From a virus: 38,877 bases of DNA. Under the pieces are notes generated by a model. That model was not told the DNA's origin. It did not search any database and saw only the letters and a list, made by a program, of their open reading frames with translations. Numbering within the stretch: position 1 is the stretch's first letter; each line of letters begins with the position of its first letter. The DNA is taken from positions 1-38,877 of the IMG/VR virus record IMGVR_UViG_3300017746_003569; one strand, given 5' to 3'. This document shows, in pieces, positions 1 through 9,224 of the stretch. Made by a program: the position numbers and the translations under genes.

Positions 1-1
1 C

Positions 2-670
2 AGACGTTACTATCTTGCACAACCATTGAACTTCCATGACAAAGAAATTCAACTTAATACCACAGATGGATTGGCCAAGCCTAATCTAAGAACACTGGAA
101 CCGGGTGTGTTGTTTATAGAAGGCGAAAGAATTGAATACTACAGAATAGATGCTGACAACAAAGTGAGTCAACTGAGAAGAAGCACTAAAGGAACAGGTA
201 TAAAAGACGTATACCAATCAAACACAGAAGTATTTGACCAAAGTGCTCATCAAACTGTTCCTTACAAAGATCAGACAATTACCCAAGTTTACACATATGA
301 TGGTGTTGATGCAACATTTGAACTGGGTTGGGCGGCACAAAGCACCAATGAGTTTGAATTGTTTGTTGGTGGCGTGAGAATGCGTAAAAACAGTACACAG
401 TCTTTTGATGTGACCAAGGATTTAGACAGTCCAGATGCTGATATTACACTACCAGCAGAATATTCAGTGACAAATGTTAATCCAAATGAGTCAACATTTA
501 CCATAGCAAACACCACGAATATACCAACTGGTACTAAAATCACGGTAATTAGACGTGTTGGTAGAGTTTGGAACGAAATTATTGACGAAAATACAACAAA
601 AACACTATCTCAAACAGATAATCGCATAGGAAATTTCTTACGAGAAAAAGAAGTGACTTTGCCGCAATAA
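2..670 (+). CDS. Virion structural protein, C-terminal part (5' end outside window)
   Basis: The reading frame is open from base 2 with no stop or convincing start, so the gene begins left of the window; a TTG at 26 is not needed as a start. The visible 222 residues are rich in Asn, Thr and beta-forming residues and have no membrane segment or catalytic motif. The segment near residues 40-65 (GERIEYYRIDADN) and the repeated beta-rich blocks resemble the C-terminal parts of large baseplate or tail structural proteins in marine T4-like phages. It lies directly upstream of other structural genes on the same strand. The role is inferred from context and general resemblance; no specific T4 gp number can be assigned. 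Confidence 0.7.
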   Translation, partial: RRYYLAQPLNFHDKEIQLNTTDGLAKPNLRTLEPGVLFIEGERIEYYRIDADNKVSQLRRSTKGTGIKDVYQSNTEVFDQSAHQTVPYKDQTITQVYTYDGVDATFELGWAAQSTNEFELFVGGVRMRKNSTQSFDVTKDLDSPDADITLPAEYSVTNVNPNESTFTIANTTNIPTGTKITVIRRVGRVWNEIIDENTTKTLSQTDNRIGNFLREKEVTLPQ

Positions 671-673
671 ATA
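666..673 (+). promoter_or_regulatory. T4-late-type promoter element (AATAAATA)
   Basis: AATAAATA matches the NATAAATA late element of T4-like marine phages. It overlaps the stop codon of the upstream structural gene and is followed by AAGGAG at 675-680 and ATG at 693. If T4 late spacing applies (+1 six bases after the last A), transcription would begin near 679, inside the Shine-Dalgarno sequence. That SD would then mainly serve read-through transcripts. Confidence 0.5.
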
Positions 674-692
674 CAAGGAGAAAACTATTATT

Positions 693-1304
693 ATGACACA
701 AATCAGAGATAAAAACGGTGTAAGCATACAAGGTCATATCAAGATACATGATCCTGAATCCGGCAAGGTGTATGTGAACAAACGCAATGCTATTCATTAT
801 GAAAACATGAGTTTAGCACTTGCACAAAGTATCGCCAATGAAGGCAAAGGATTTATAAGTTCTATGGCTTTTGGTAATGGTGGTACATCAATTGACCCTA
901 CAGGTATTATTACATACTTGACGCCAAACAGCACAGGCACTAATGCAAGTCTTTACAATCAGACATACAGCAAAATTGTTGATGACAGATCAGTTTCAAA
1001 TCTAGATCCACAAAGAAACAAAATAGAAACAAGACATCTAAGCGGAACAAACTATACAGATGTATTGACTACTTGTTTGTTGGACTACGGTGAACCAAAT
1101 GGTCAAGATGCAGTGGACAATGCAACCAACACTGAAGGAACATATGTGTTTGACGAATTAGGTTTAGTAAGTTACAATGCAAACGGAACAGGAAACTTGT
1201 TGACTCATGTAATATTCCATCCGGTGCAAAAATCATTGAACAGATTAATACAAATTGATTATACAGTAAGAATACAAAGTTTATCTGGTTTACTTGGAGA
1301 GTAA
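693..1304 (+). CDS. Virion structural protein (marine T4-like phage type)
   Basis: A 203-residue protein starting MTQIRDKNGV and ending in a beta-rich segment (YTVRIQSLSGLLGE). It has no signal peptide, membrane segment or catalytic motif. The N-terminal part (GHIKIHDPESGKVYVNKRNAIHYENM) has the look of conserved structural proteins beside tail-fibre genes in T4-like cyanophages and pelagiphages. AAGGAG stands 12 bases before the ATG and an AATAAATA late-type element lies just upstream. It ends 3 bases before the next tail gene, so the two are probably co-transcribed late. The exact place in the baseplate or tail is unknown. Confidence 0.7.
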   Translation: MTQIRDKNGVSIQGHIKIHDPESGKVYVNKRNAIHYENMSLALAQSIANEGKGFISSMAFGNGGTSIDPTGIITYLTPNSTGTNASLYNQTYSKIVDDRSVSNLDPQRNKIETRHLSGTNYTDVLTTCLLDYGEPNGQDAVDNATNTEGTYVFDELGLVSYNANGTGNLLTHVIFHPVQKSLNRLIQIDYTVRIQSLSGLLGE

Positions 1305-1307
1305 TAG

Positions 1308-3338
1308 ATGCCATATACAATAAATTTTAGTGATACAATAAACAAGCAGGCTATTACTGTCAACGATGGCAGTGTACCTAATCAAGAAACGTCACTTCAA
1401 TTTCCAGGAAAAAATTCTAACAACTACGGACAAGTAATAGGTGAAAACTTTTTACATCTATTAGAAAATTTTGCAAAAAACTCAGCACCGTCTAGACCGA
1501 TAGAAGGTCAACTATGGTATGACATTACTCCAGGCACAAACCAACTTAAAGTTTACGATGGAACAAACTGGGTATCAAGTGGTGGATTAAGAAAAGGTGG
1601 TAATCAACCAGGTGCATCAGAAAGTACTGCAGGTGATTTATGGGTAGACACTGGTAACCAACAACTGTATTTGTTTACAGGTTCAGGTTGGATACTTGTA
1701 GGTCCAGAATTCAGCACAGGTTTATCTAGTGGTACAAAGCCAGAGTCAATTCAAGGCACAGATGACCTTGCACATTCAATAGTAAAAATTCAAGTAGGTG
1801 GTAAAGTAGTTGCAATTATATCATCTGAACAGTTCACGCCAAAGGCAAACATTGCAGGTTTCAGTACACTTCAGCCAGGAGTTAATTTAAGTGCAACAGA
1901 TGTTGAAGGTGACGGCATTCCTAAAATGTACGGAACTGCAGAAAAAGCCGACGCACTTGTTGTTGGTAGTCAAACAGTTGCGGCAAACAATTTTTTAAGA
2001 TCAGACACAACAAGTTCATCAGACTTTGGAATTAAAATTAAAAACAACGCAGGTGTAGAAGTAGGTTTAAGTGGAACACTTAAATTGAGTGTTGAAGGAC
2101 AAGCGGGTGTATTAAGTCATCAAACAGCAGGATCAAACATTGATATAAAAGTAAATGACAATGGTGTAAGTCGTACTGTAATGAGAGTAGACTCTACACA
2201 AAAAGTAGGAATTAACACAACAGCACCAACAGAAGCATTAGAAGTATCTGGAAATATTAAAACAACAGGTGCAGATGCAAGTTCAGGAAAAATTATTGTA
2301 GACAATACAACAGATTCTACAAGTGTTGGCACAGGTGCTATCACAACAGTGGGTGGTATTGGTATTTCAAAAAGTTTAACTGTTGGTGAAAATGCGTCAG
2401 TAGGTGGAAACCTAACTGTTGATGCTATAATGCCAAATGAAACACTAACACACGACATAGGTTCATCAGATAAAAAATTCTTAAATGTATACGGAAATCA
2501 ATTTTATGGTTCATTTAACGGTAATGTTTCAGGAAGTTTGAACGGTGTTGCAACACAATCCAATCAATTAACAAGTGCAACAACTTTCCAAATGACAGGA
2601 GATGTTTCTGCAAGTGGTTTTCAATTTGATGGTACTGGTGACCTTGTAAAAACTTTTACAACTTCAATTTCAAATGCATTTATTTCAAGCAAACAAAGTG
2701 TAGGAACTTCACAAAATTCAGACGAACTATTATTAAACAGAACTGAAGGAACAACAGGTTTATTTAGAACAACAGTAAAAACAATTTTAGACACAGTACC
2801 AACTCCACCGATTGGTTCAGTGATTGCCTTTGCTGGTGCAAATGCTCCAACTGGTTGGTTATTGTGTGATGGACAAGAAATAAACAGATCAACATATGCT
2901 TCATTGTATGGTGTGGTTGGTTTACAATATGGTACACCTTCTTCAACATCATTGTTTAAAATACCGGATTTAAGAGGAAGACAAGTGCTAGGAAAAGACA
3001 ACATGGGTGGTACAAGTGCCAACAACACTGTGGATTCAGTTGCAGATACTTTGGGTGGCTTTGGCGGAGCAGAACAAAAAACAATAGCAAAAGAAAATTT
3101 ACCAGATCACGAACACGATTTGAGATCAGACAATCAAGATCAATTTTATGTTACAAGAAATGTTGCAGATGCACCTACAGATCCAGAAGTTATTCAATTT
3201 AATGGACCTACAGGAATAAACACTGCTCAAGCACTAGCAAGTTCAGGTGGTGTAAGTGGCACAGTAGGCGAGTCATTTAATGTAATGGATCCTTTCTTAA
3301 CGTTAAACTACATAATTTACGCAGGAGCAACGGCATAA
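1308..3338 (+). CDS. Tail fibre protein with C-terminal tail-collar domain
   Basis: A 676-residue modular adhesin. Residues 1-135 form a module shared with the next two tail genes: a start like MPYTINFSDT, GENFLHLLENFA, then two similar blocks GQLWYD..NQLKVYDG and GDLWVD..QQLYLF. The middle is a beta-rich shaft with motifs such as ALEVSGNIKTTG and GNLTVDAIMPNE, typical of phage fibre shafts. Residues about 500-565 (IGSVIAFAGANAPTGWLLCDG through IPDLRGRQVLGKDN) match the phage tail-collar domain found in T4 gp12-like short fibres. The C-terminus after it is His/Asp-containing and probably forms the receptor-binding tip. The start is ATG after GGAGAG. The next gene follows after one base. Confidence 0.85.
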   Translation: MPYTINFSDTINKQAITVNDGSVPNQETSLQFPGKNSNNYGQVIGENFLHLLENFAKNSAPSRPIEGQLWYDITPGTNQLKVYDGTNWVSSGGLRKGGNQPGASESTAGDLWVDTGNQQLYLFTGSGWILVGPEFSTGLSSGTKPESIQGTDDLAHSIVKIQVGGKVVAIISSEQFTPKANIAGFSTLQPGVNLSATDVEGDGIPKMYGTAEKADALVVGSQTVAANNFLRSDTTSSSDFGIKIKNNAGVEVGLSGTLKLSVEGQAGVLSHQTAGSNIDIKVNDNGVSRTVMRVDSTQKVGINTTAPTEALEVSGNIKTTGADASSGKIIVDNTTDSTSVGTGAITTVGGIGISKSLTVGENASVGGNLTVDAIMPNETLTHDIGSSDKKFLNVYGNQFYGSFNGNVSGSLNGVATQSNQLTSATTFQMTGDVSASGFQFDGTGDLVKTFTTSISNAFISSKQSVGTSQNSDELLLNRTEGTTGLFRTTVKTILDTVPTPPIGSVIAFAGANAPTGWLLCDGQEINRSTYASLYGVVGLQYGTPSSTSLFKIPDLRGRQVLGKDNMGGTSANNTVDSVADTLGGFGGAEQKTIAKENLPDHEHDLRSDNQDQFYVTRNVADAPTDPEVIQFNGPTGINTAQALASSGGVSGTVGESFNVMDPFLTLNYIIYAGATA

Positions 3339-3339
3339 T

Positions 3340-5592
3340 ATGTCATATAAACTAAACAAAACAGACGGAACTATATTAACTGACTTGGTTGACGGTACAG
3401 TTGATTCCACTAGCAGTGATTTAACACTTATAGGAAAAAATTATAGTGGCTTTGGTGAGTTTCTAAATGAAAACTTTATAAAACTTTTAGAAAATTTTTC
3501 AAGTACAGATGAACCTGCAAATCCAATCAGAGGTCAACTTTGGTATGATACATCAGAAAACAAATTAAAAATTTATAACGGCAGTCAATTCACAAGCAGT
3601 GGTGGAACAACATTGTCTGCTCAAACTCCAAATGCAGTTGCAGGTGATTTATGGATTGACACAACTAGACAACAATTATATTTCTTTGATGGCACAGGAA
3701 ATCCAATATTAGCAGGACCAGTATACACAAAAGAACAAGGCAAATCAGGTTTTGAATGTATTAGTGTGTTAGACACACAAAACCAAACAAGAACTGTAAT
3801 AATGTTTTACGTTCAAGGAGAAGTGGCTGGTGCATATTCAAATGTTGTGTTTACTCCAGCAGTGAGCGATAGAGAACAGTTGACTGCGTTTGTAACAAGT
3901 GCAAATCCTTCAGCAACTTTGCAAAAAGGTTTTAATGCTGTAGATGACACGTTCAAGTATGTAGGAACTGCCACAAAAGCAGAAAGTTTAATAATAAACA
4001 ATCAAACTGTAAATGCTTCAAGTTTTATTAGAGATGATGTTGATGAAATTATGCAAGGTTCACTTACTGTTCAAAACAACAGTGGTGTTACAGTTGGTGC
4101 AAGTGGTGACGGTTCATTTAGAGTTGAATCTAATGTGTTAACAATTAGAAATAATTTAACAAACGGTGATATAAAATTTAAAACTGACAAGCAAGGTGTA
4201 GTACAAACTGCCTTGCACGTTGACGCAGGTCAAAGTTATGTTGGTTTATGGAAAGACAATCCTACAGCAAGTTTAGATGTTGCAGGTGATGTTAGAATTT
4301 CTGGAAACTTAACTGTTGAAGGCAGTAACACAGCAATTGAAGTTGATGAACTTCGTGTAAAAGACAGAACAATAGGATTAAGCGTTGACGAAAACAATGC
4401 ACCTGTAACAGATGACGCAGGAATAAATGGCGGTGGTATTGAATTATTAACTACTTCAACTAATCATAAAACTTTAACCTATTCTTACAATGCCAGTGCG
4501 GCAACAGAGAGATGGGAAACAAATATCAATATGGGTGTTGCAACAGGCAAAGCATTCAAAGTTGGTGCTGATGATGTTTTATCAGGTGACACATTAGGAA
4601 CAAATGTTATTAATTCAAGTTTAACGAATTTAGGTACACTGACAAGTCTTGCAGTTGATACTTTAACAATAGACAATCAAATCATTTCAACAAGTGCTGG
4701 CAATTTAGGATTGGGTGCAAACACAAATGTAATTGAAATTCAAAGCAGTGCAAGAATCACAGGACTTGGTGATCCATCAGCGTCAAGCGATGCGGCAACC
4801 AAAGGTTACGTGGACAGTAAAGCAGTACTTGGTGTACAATTAGATATTTCAAGTTTAGGAAATAAAGACCTAGGGTCAAACTATCAAGGTATTGCAGACA
4901 TATTACAAGATATGTTTCCAGTAGATGGATATTCAAGAGGTGTTGGTGCTGGTGAAGGTTCAGTAGACACAAGTGCATTAGGCACAAGTTCTATTCCACC
5001 AAGAGCATTAGGCACACTGGCAAGAGTACAAACAACAGATTATTCAGCAGGTGGTGGTGTAACCATAGCAAGTGCAGATTTAGACACAGCAATTGACACA
5101 TTTACTATTGCTGTTGATAGAACAATTTCAGCAAACGCACAAACTATTGTTTCAATCACTTTAGGTGCTACAACTACAATAGAGTGTGCAAGTGCTCATG
5201 GTTATGAAGCAGGTGAAACTGTTACAATTTCAGGAGCAAATGTAGACGCAATTAACGATGGTGGTGGTAACAACACAACATTGAATACAACATTCACAGT
5301 GGTAAGTGCTGAATTATTGGGTAACCCAGGATTTACAAAATTAACAATCAATTTGGACACATCAGCAGGAAATTTAATTAACAATTACACTCCAAACAGC
5401 GGTACAATAGAAAGAGTACCTGTGTTGGGTAATTCAAACAAATCAGTTATAGAAAGTTTAGGATTCAACAACCTAGCAGGTAGCATGTCAATGACACCAG
5501 TTAGAAAATTATTACAATTTGGTGTTGTTGATGATGGAGGCACAACAAAGTGGGCGTTTGATAAAGAAATTACACCTACAACTCCGTATTAA
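3340..5592 (+). CDS. Tail fibre-like structural protein (second paralogue)
   Basis: A 750-residue protein whose first 135 residues repeat the module of its neighbours (KNYSGFGEFLNENFIKLLENF, GQLWYDTSENKLKIYNG, GDLWIDTTRQQLYFFDG). The middle has shaft motifs common in marine phage structural proteins: ASLDVAGDVRISGNLTVEG near residue 310 and LRVKDRTIGLSVDE near 340. ATKGYVDSK occurs near residue 486. The C-terminal 200 residues are beta-rich and Thr/Ala-rich, without a collar domain. No catalytic residues are seen. It starts almost at the stop of the previous gene and is probably translated with it. It is likely a fibre or fibre-attachment protein; which end contacts the baseplate is inferred from the shared N-terminal module. 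Confidence 0.78.
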   Translation: MSYKLNKTDGTILTDLVDGTVDSTSSDLTLIGKNYSGFGEFLNENFIKLLENFSSTDEPANPIRGQLWYDTSENKLKIYNGSQFTSSGGTTLSAQTPNAVAGDLWIDTTRQQLYFFDGTGNPILAGPVYTKEQGKSGFECISVLDTQNQTRTVIMFYVQGEVAGAYSNVVFTPAVSDREQLTAFVTSANPSATLQKGFNAVDDTFKYVGTATKAESLIINNQTVNASSFIRDDVDEIMQGSLTVQNNSGVTVGASGDGSFRVESNVLTIRNNLTNGDIKFKTDKQGVVQTALHVDAGQSYVGLWKDNPTASLDVAGDVRISGNLTVEGSNTAIEVDELRVKDRTIGLSVDENNAPVTDDAGINGGGIELLTTSTNHKTLTYSYNASAATERWETNINMGVATGKAFKVGADDVLSGDTLGTNVINSSLTNLGTLTSLAVDTLTIDNQIISTSAGNLGLGANTNVIEIQSSARITGLGDPSASSDAATKGYVDSKAVLGVQLDISSLGNKDLGSNYQGIADILQDMFPVDGYSRGVGAGEGSVDTSALGTSSIPPRALGTLARVQTTDYSAGGGVTIASADLDTAIDTFTIAVDRTISANAQTIVSITLGATTTIECASAHGYEAGETVTISGANVDAINDGGGNNTTLNTTFTVVSAELLGNPGFTKLTINLDTSAGNLINNYTPNSGTIERVPVLGNSNKSVIESLGFNNLAGSMSMTPVRKLLQFGVVDDGGTTKWAFDKEITPTTPY

Positions 5593-5597
5593 TTTGT

Positions 5598-5605
5598 TAT
5601 AAATA
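5598..5605 (+). promoter_or_regulatory. T4-late-type promoter (TATAAATA)
   Basis: An exact TATAAATA lies in the 31-base gap between two tail genes, followed at once by AAGGAG (5607-5612) and ATG at 5624. It is a full match to the T4 late consensus. Using T4 spacing, +1 would be near 5611, leaving a leader of about 13 purine-rich bases. Confidence 0.6.
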
Positions 5606-5623
5606 CAAGGAGAGAAGAATTAT

Positions 5624-7087
5624 ATGGCATATACAATAAACAAATTTGATGGCACTTTATTATCCTCAGTTGATGATGGTACAATAGACCAGTCTACTAG
5701 CCTACGTTTTGTGGGTAAAAACTATGCAGGATACGGCGAAATCCAGAACGAAAACTTTTTACACTTACTAGAATCATTTGCTAGTTCTAACAGTCCAGCA
5801 AGACCGATAAGTGGTCAACTTTGGTTTGATGCAGGCACTAATAAATTAAAGTTTTATGATGGTACAAAATTTAAAACAACAGGTGGTGCTGAAGTATCAG
5901 CAACGCAACCAACAGGACTTGTAACAGGTGACTTTTGGTGGGACACTTCCAATGAACAGTTGTACGCATACAACGGAAGTTCATTCACACTAGTAGGTCC
6001 ACAAGGCGTTGGAGATGCTGTAACACAATTAAGAAGCAGAACAATCGTAGACACAACCAATGCAAGTAATTTAATTATTGAAGCAGTTGTTAACGATGAA
6101 GTAATATATGTAATATCACAATCTGAATTTACAGTTTCAACGGCAGACCCTGCCAATGTTATCACAGGCTTTGATGTAATTAGAGCAGGTTTAACTTTAA
6201 AGAACACACAAAACGCAACTAACGGTGTAACATCAACTGATCATCAGTTTCATGGAACATCTTCTAATGCATTAAGATTTGGTGGAAAATTACCAACAGA
6301 ATTTTTACAATCAGGCGGAAGTGCATTCCAAGGTTTAGCAAGATTCAGTGACCAAGGATTTTTATTAGGTGACGACGGTGACTTAAGAGTTGACATTCAA
6401 AATGACAACGAAGTACACATTGGAAATGAAATAGGTGATGAAATTGTATTTAAAGTAAATGCATCTGGACCAGTAACTGAAATTGCAAGAATTACAACAG
6501 ACGGTTTTGAACCAAGTGCATCAGGCGTGAGAACAATTGGTACAGCCACAAACAAGTGGGATGAAATGCATTCTACAGCATTTAAAGGAAACGCAGATTC
6601 ATCTACAGGAATTTTAGCAGGTGGAACAGTTTATGCTGGTAACACAGGTGCTGTTGCAAACTCAACTCCATTAAGAGATCAATCAGGAAATATTTCAGCA
6701 GTTGTGTTCAATGGTATTGCTTCACAAGCCAACTATGCTGACTTGGCTGAAAAATATTCAACAGACAAAGAATACGAAGTTGGAACAGTAATGACAATAC
6801 AGAGATCAGGCAGTGCAGAAATGACAGCGTGTGATGAAAACTCACAACCTTTAGGAGTTGTTTCAGAAAAACCTGCTTTCTTAATGAACAAAGATGCAGA
6901 TGGACAATCAATTGCTTTGGTAGGACGTGTTCCAGTAAAAGTTATAGGTGCAGTCAAAAAAGGAGATAAAGTTTATGCTTCTGAGGATGGCACAGCGTCA
7001 ACTGACGGTGACAATTTGGTAGGCTTTGCATTACAATCAAATGAAGATGATGCCATAAAAAATATCGAGGTAATGCTTAAATTATAA
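5624..7087 (+). CDS. Tail fibre-like structural protein with YADLAEKY-type C-terminal domain (third paralogue)
   Basis: A 487-residue protein. Residues 1-130 are the shared module (VGKNYAGYGEIQNENFLHLLESFA, GQLWFDAGTNKLKFYDG, GDFWWDTSNEQLYAYNG). A beta-rich shaft follows, then a C-terminal domain from about residue 370 starting with YADLAEKYSTDKEYEVGTVM and continuing with LGVVSEKPAFLMN and RVPVKVIGAVKKGDKVYAS. That pattern is common at the ends of T4-like cyanophage structural proteins. It resembles, without proof, the intramolecular-chaperone/autoproteolytic end domains of other tail proteins. It has its own TATAAATA element and SD, so it can be expressed apart from the two upstream paralogues. 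Confidence 0.8.
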   Translation: MAYTINKFDGTLLSSVDDGTIDQSTSLRFVGKNYAGYGEIQNENFLHLLESFASSNSPARPISGQLWFDAGTNKLKFYDGTKFKTTGGAEVSATQPTGLVTGDFWWDTSNEQLYAYNGSSFTLVGPQGVGDAVTQLRSRTIVDTTNASNLIIEAVVNDEVIYVISQSEFTVSTADPANVITGFDVIRAGLTLKNTQNATNGVTSTDHQFHGTSSNALRFGGKLPTEFLQSGGSAFQGLARFSDQGFLLGDDGDLRVDIQNDNEVHIGNEIGDEIVFKVNASGPVTEIARITTDGFEPSASGVRTIGTATNKWDEMHSTAFKGNADSSTGILAGGTVYAGNTGAVANSTPLRDQSGNISAVVFNGIASQANYADLAEKYSTDKEYEVGTVMTIQRSGSAEMTACDENSQPLGVVSEKPAFLMNKDADGQSIALVGRVPVKVIGAVKKGDKVYASEDGTASTDGDNLVGFALQSNEDDAIKNIEVMLKL

Positions 7088-7090
7088 ATA
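7083..7090 (+). promoter_or_regulatory. T4-late-type promoter (TATAAATA)
   Basis: An exact TATAAATA overlaps the stop codon of the upstream tail gene. ATG of the next gene is at 7112. With T4 late spacing the leader would be about 16 bases and contain a purine-rich AGAAGAAG as a weak SD. Confidence 0.55.
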
Positions 7091-7111
7091 TTACAATAGA
7101 AGAAGAATACA

Positions 7112-8023
7112 ATGGCAATTATAACAGCAACAAGATACAACAATTTAAGATCAAGTGTTGATTCAGTACTTGGCGTAGGAACAGGTAACTCAGGTTACGG
7201 TCAAACACTGCAGAGTTCATCTGTGAGTGTTGGCGATTTGGTTCAAGCAGACGACCTAAACAATCTATACGAAGACGTGAGAAAATCATACAGACACCAA
7301 AATGGTGGTGATCCAACTGCGGCACAACTACAAGAAGTGGTTGCAGGTGAATTAATTTATGATGACGACACAACAGACTTCAAAGGTTGGGATCAATATG
7401 AAGCACTAGCAACAAGCATTACAACAAACAGGTTAACAGTTGCAGGAGCATCTCTACAACAGTACAATTCAACAGTTTCGAAAACAAGAACATCAACTTG
7501 GAATTCAACAATTGAACGCAGATTCAACATGAGTTTTGCAACTGCCAATGATGCAAGATACTTTTTTAATTCCGGTGGAACATTAAAAATTACATCATCA
7601 ATTTCAGGTGGTAGTGGTTCTAAAACAGCAGACTGGAAAAACAACATTTTAGGTCCTGCAGGTACAATCACTATCAATTACACATCCACATCAAGAAGTG
7701 GATCACAAGGTACAACAACCAGTCAAGGTTGGTATGATTTCAATGTTGGACAAAATTACACAGTGTACAGTCAATTGAATGGCGGTACTGGTGTGTACAC
7801 AGAAAATGATTACTACATTGTGGTACAAAAAACTTCAACATCAAACCTTTATGTGCGTGTGATATTCAGAGATCAAGACGCAGGTGACCAAACAGGTTCT
7901 GGTGGACCAGTAGATGAAGATGTTAACGGAAGTTTGACAGTTTCCGTACAATACCAAAAAGCCATCACAAACGTGGTAGGTCCTGTACCATCATTCAGTG
8001 TAGCGAGCGGTAGCACACTCTAA
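7112..8023 (+). CDS. Virion structural protein, last gene of the tail cluster
   Basis: A 303-residue protein beginning MAIITATRYNNLRSSVDSVL and continuing through a helical region (VQADDLNNLYEDVRKSYRHQ). The C-terminal two thirds are Ser/Thr/Gly-rich and beta-strand-like (residues about 150-290), typical of tail-associated structural proteins in marine T4-like phages. No catalytic motif or membrane segment is visible. It is preceded by its own late-type TATAAATA. It closes the structural block: a sigma-70-like promoter for the accessory genes begins 5 bases after its stop. The exact virion location is unknown. Confidence 0.72.
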   Translation: MAIITATRYNNLRSSVDSVLGVGTGNSGYGQTLQSSSVSVGDLVQADDLNNLYEDVRKSYRHQNGGDPTAAQLQEVVAGELIYDDDTTDFKGWDQYEALATSITTNRLTVAGASLQQYNSTVSKTRTSTWNSTIERRFNMSFATANDARYFFNSGGTLKITSSISGGSGSKTADWKNNILGPAGTITINYTSTSRSGSQGTTTSQGWYDFNVGQNYTVYSQLNGGTGVYTENDYYIVVQKTSTSNLYVRVIFRDQDAGDQTGSGGPVDEDVNGSLTVSVQYQKAITNVVGPVPSFSVASGSTL

Positions 8024-8027
8024 ATCA

Positions 8028-8056
8028 TTGACTCACACACAAAATTTTGCTATAAT
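8028..8056 (+). promoter_or_regulatory. Consensus sigma-70 promoter of the glycosyltransferase cassette
   Basis: TTGACT (8028-8033), a 17-base spacer and a perfect TATAAT (8051-8056) sit in the 45-base gap between the last tail gene and the first accessory gene. The expected +1 at about 8063 is only about 5-6 bases before the ATG at 8069, giving a nearly leaderless mRNA. This is a host-RNA-polymerase (early) type promoter directly after late-type structural genes. Confidence 0.75.
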
Positions 8057-8068
8057 ACTTGCAAAGTT

Positions 8069-8410
8069 ATGGAATCAAAAATATCTAATATACTAGAATA
8101 TGCAGATAGATTGTCTGCAATAGAAAATCAAAAAGATATACTGTTGAGACAATTTGAAGAAAACAGTATTCTGTATTGGAATGGACACCAAGTCACTGCT
8201 AATTCAATCCTTATTGCAGAAGTCAAAAGTTATTTGGACATGGGCAGAACGCAAAATATCACTCTGCTGGATGATTTTAAAACTCCTTTTGCAGTTGCAG
8301 ACACAGAAAAATTTTCAATTACACTATCCACCAAGTATCAAGAAGCATTGCAAACCTATCATGCAGAGTACAATAAACTGATGTCTTCAAAGGGAGATTT
8401 AGATGCATGA
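8069..8410 (+). CDS. Conserved hypothetical protein, 113 residues
   Basis: Not recognised. The protein is soluble and mostly helical: MESKISNILEYADRLSAIE at the start, a central block YWNGHQVTANSILIAEVKSY near residues 38-57, and a helical C-terminus. It has no membrane segment, Cys cluster or catalytic motif. It is the first gene behind the consensus sigma-70 promoter, and its 3' end overlaps the first glycosyltransferase gene by 8 bases, so it is probably translated with that gene. The next in-frame ATG lies about 56 codons later, which supports the first ATG despite the very short expected leader. Confidence 0.65.
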   Translation: MESKISNILEYADRLSAIENQKDILLRQFEENSILYWNGHQVTANSILIAEVKSYLDMGRTQNITLLDDFKTPFAVADTEKFSITLSTKYQEALQTYHAEYNKLMSSKGDLDA

Positions 8411-9224
8411 TAAAGGTGTATTACTTCACGCTCACGGTAGACAGCCAATAGATTACATAAGCCAAGCAATTTTTTGTGCTTCGCAAATTAAAAAATTTTT
8501 GCAACTGCCTGTTGCTCTTGTAACTTCAGAAAAGAATATTTCAGAAAAATGCTTTGATCATATCATAAATGTTGAAGCATCTAATACCAAACAAAAAAGA
8601 ACATTCATGGATGATGACAACATGAAGGAAGTTGTTTGGGACAATCACAGTCGTGTCGACAGTTTTGCACTTACTCCTTTCAAAGAAACTATTGTGATGG
8701 ATACTGATATGATAATTGGCAACAGCAACTTGCTAAAATGTTTTGACAGCAAACAAGACTTGTTGATAAACAACGAAGCAATATATCTTAATAAAAATCA
8801 CAAGCAAAATTACCATATTGAATACATGGACAATTTTATAAAAATGTATTGGGCAACTGTGTTTTATTTTAAAAAAACTAATTGGACAACACAGTATTTT
8901 GACCTAGTGAAACATATTAAAGCAAATTATCAGTTCTACAGATTTGCCTACAGCATTAATGAAACAAAATACAGAAATGACTATGCTTTCACTATTGCTA
9001 TGCACATGATGAATAACTTCACAGCGAGACCAAATGATCGAGCATTGCCAATCAAGTTGTTCTATGTTACTGACAAAGACAAAGTACTGGATTTTACAAA
9101 CAATAAATGGAAATTTGCACTGCCTAAAGATGATGGCACATATTATAGATGTAATATAAACAATGCCAATATGCACGTGATGAATAAGTTTGCATTGGAT
9201 AGGATATGTAATGAATACAACTAG
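8403..9224 (+). CDS. Putative glycosyltransferase, GT-A fold (GT8-like)
   Basis: A 273-residue protein with the order expected of small GT-A enzymes: a beta-alpha start (GVLLHAHGRQPIDYISQAIF), a nucleotide-sugar-binding half, and an acidic DxD motif in ETIVMDTDMII (D100, D102), which in this fold binds the metal and sugar nucleotide. The hydrophobic-acidic context and the later YWATVFYFKKTNW block are also present in the next gene (IYCGMFYFKKTEY), so the two are paralogues. Donor and acceptor cannot be told. ATG 8403 follows GGGAG and lies inside the end of the upstream gene. The protein is cytoplasmic, with no signal peptide. Confidence 0.7.
   Translation: MHDKGVLLHAHGRQPIDYISQAIFCASQIKKFLQLPVALVTSEKNISEKCFDHIINVEASNTKQKRTFMDDDNMKEVVWDNHSRVDSFALTPFKETIVMDTDMIIGNSNLLKCFDSKQDLLINNEAIYLNKNHKQNYHIEYMDNFIKMYWATVFYFKKTNWTTQYFDLVKHIKANYQFYRFAYSINETKYRNDYAFTIAMHMMNNFTARPNDRALPIKLFYVTDKDKVLDFTNNKWKFALPKDDGTYYRCNINNANMHVMNKFALDRICNEYN

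Noticed and set aside
2621-3028. Long minus-strand open frames under the tail-fibre genes
   Set aside because: They mirror repetitive, stop-poor fibre coding sequence and lack promoters, SDs or recognisable domains.
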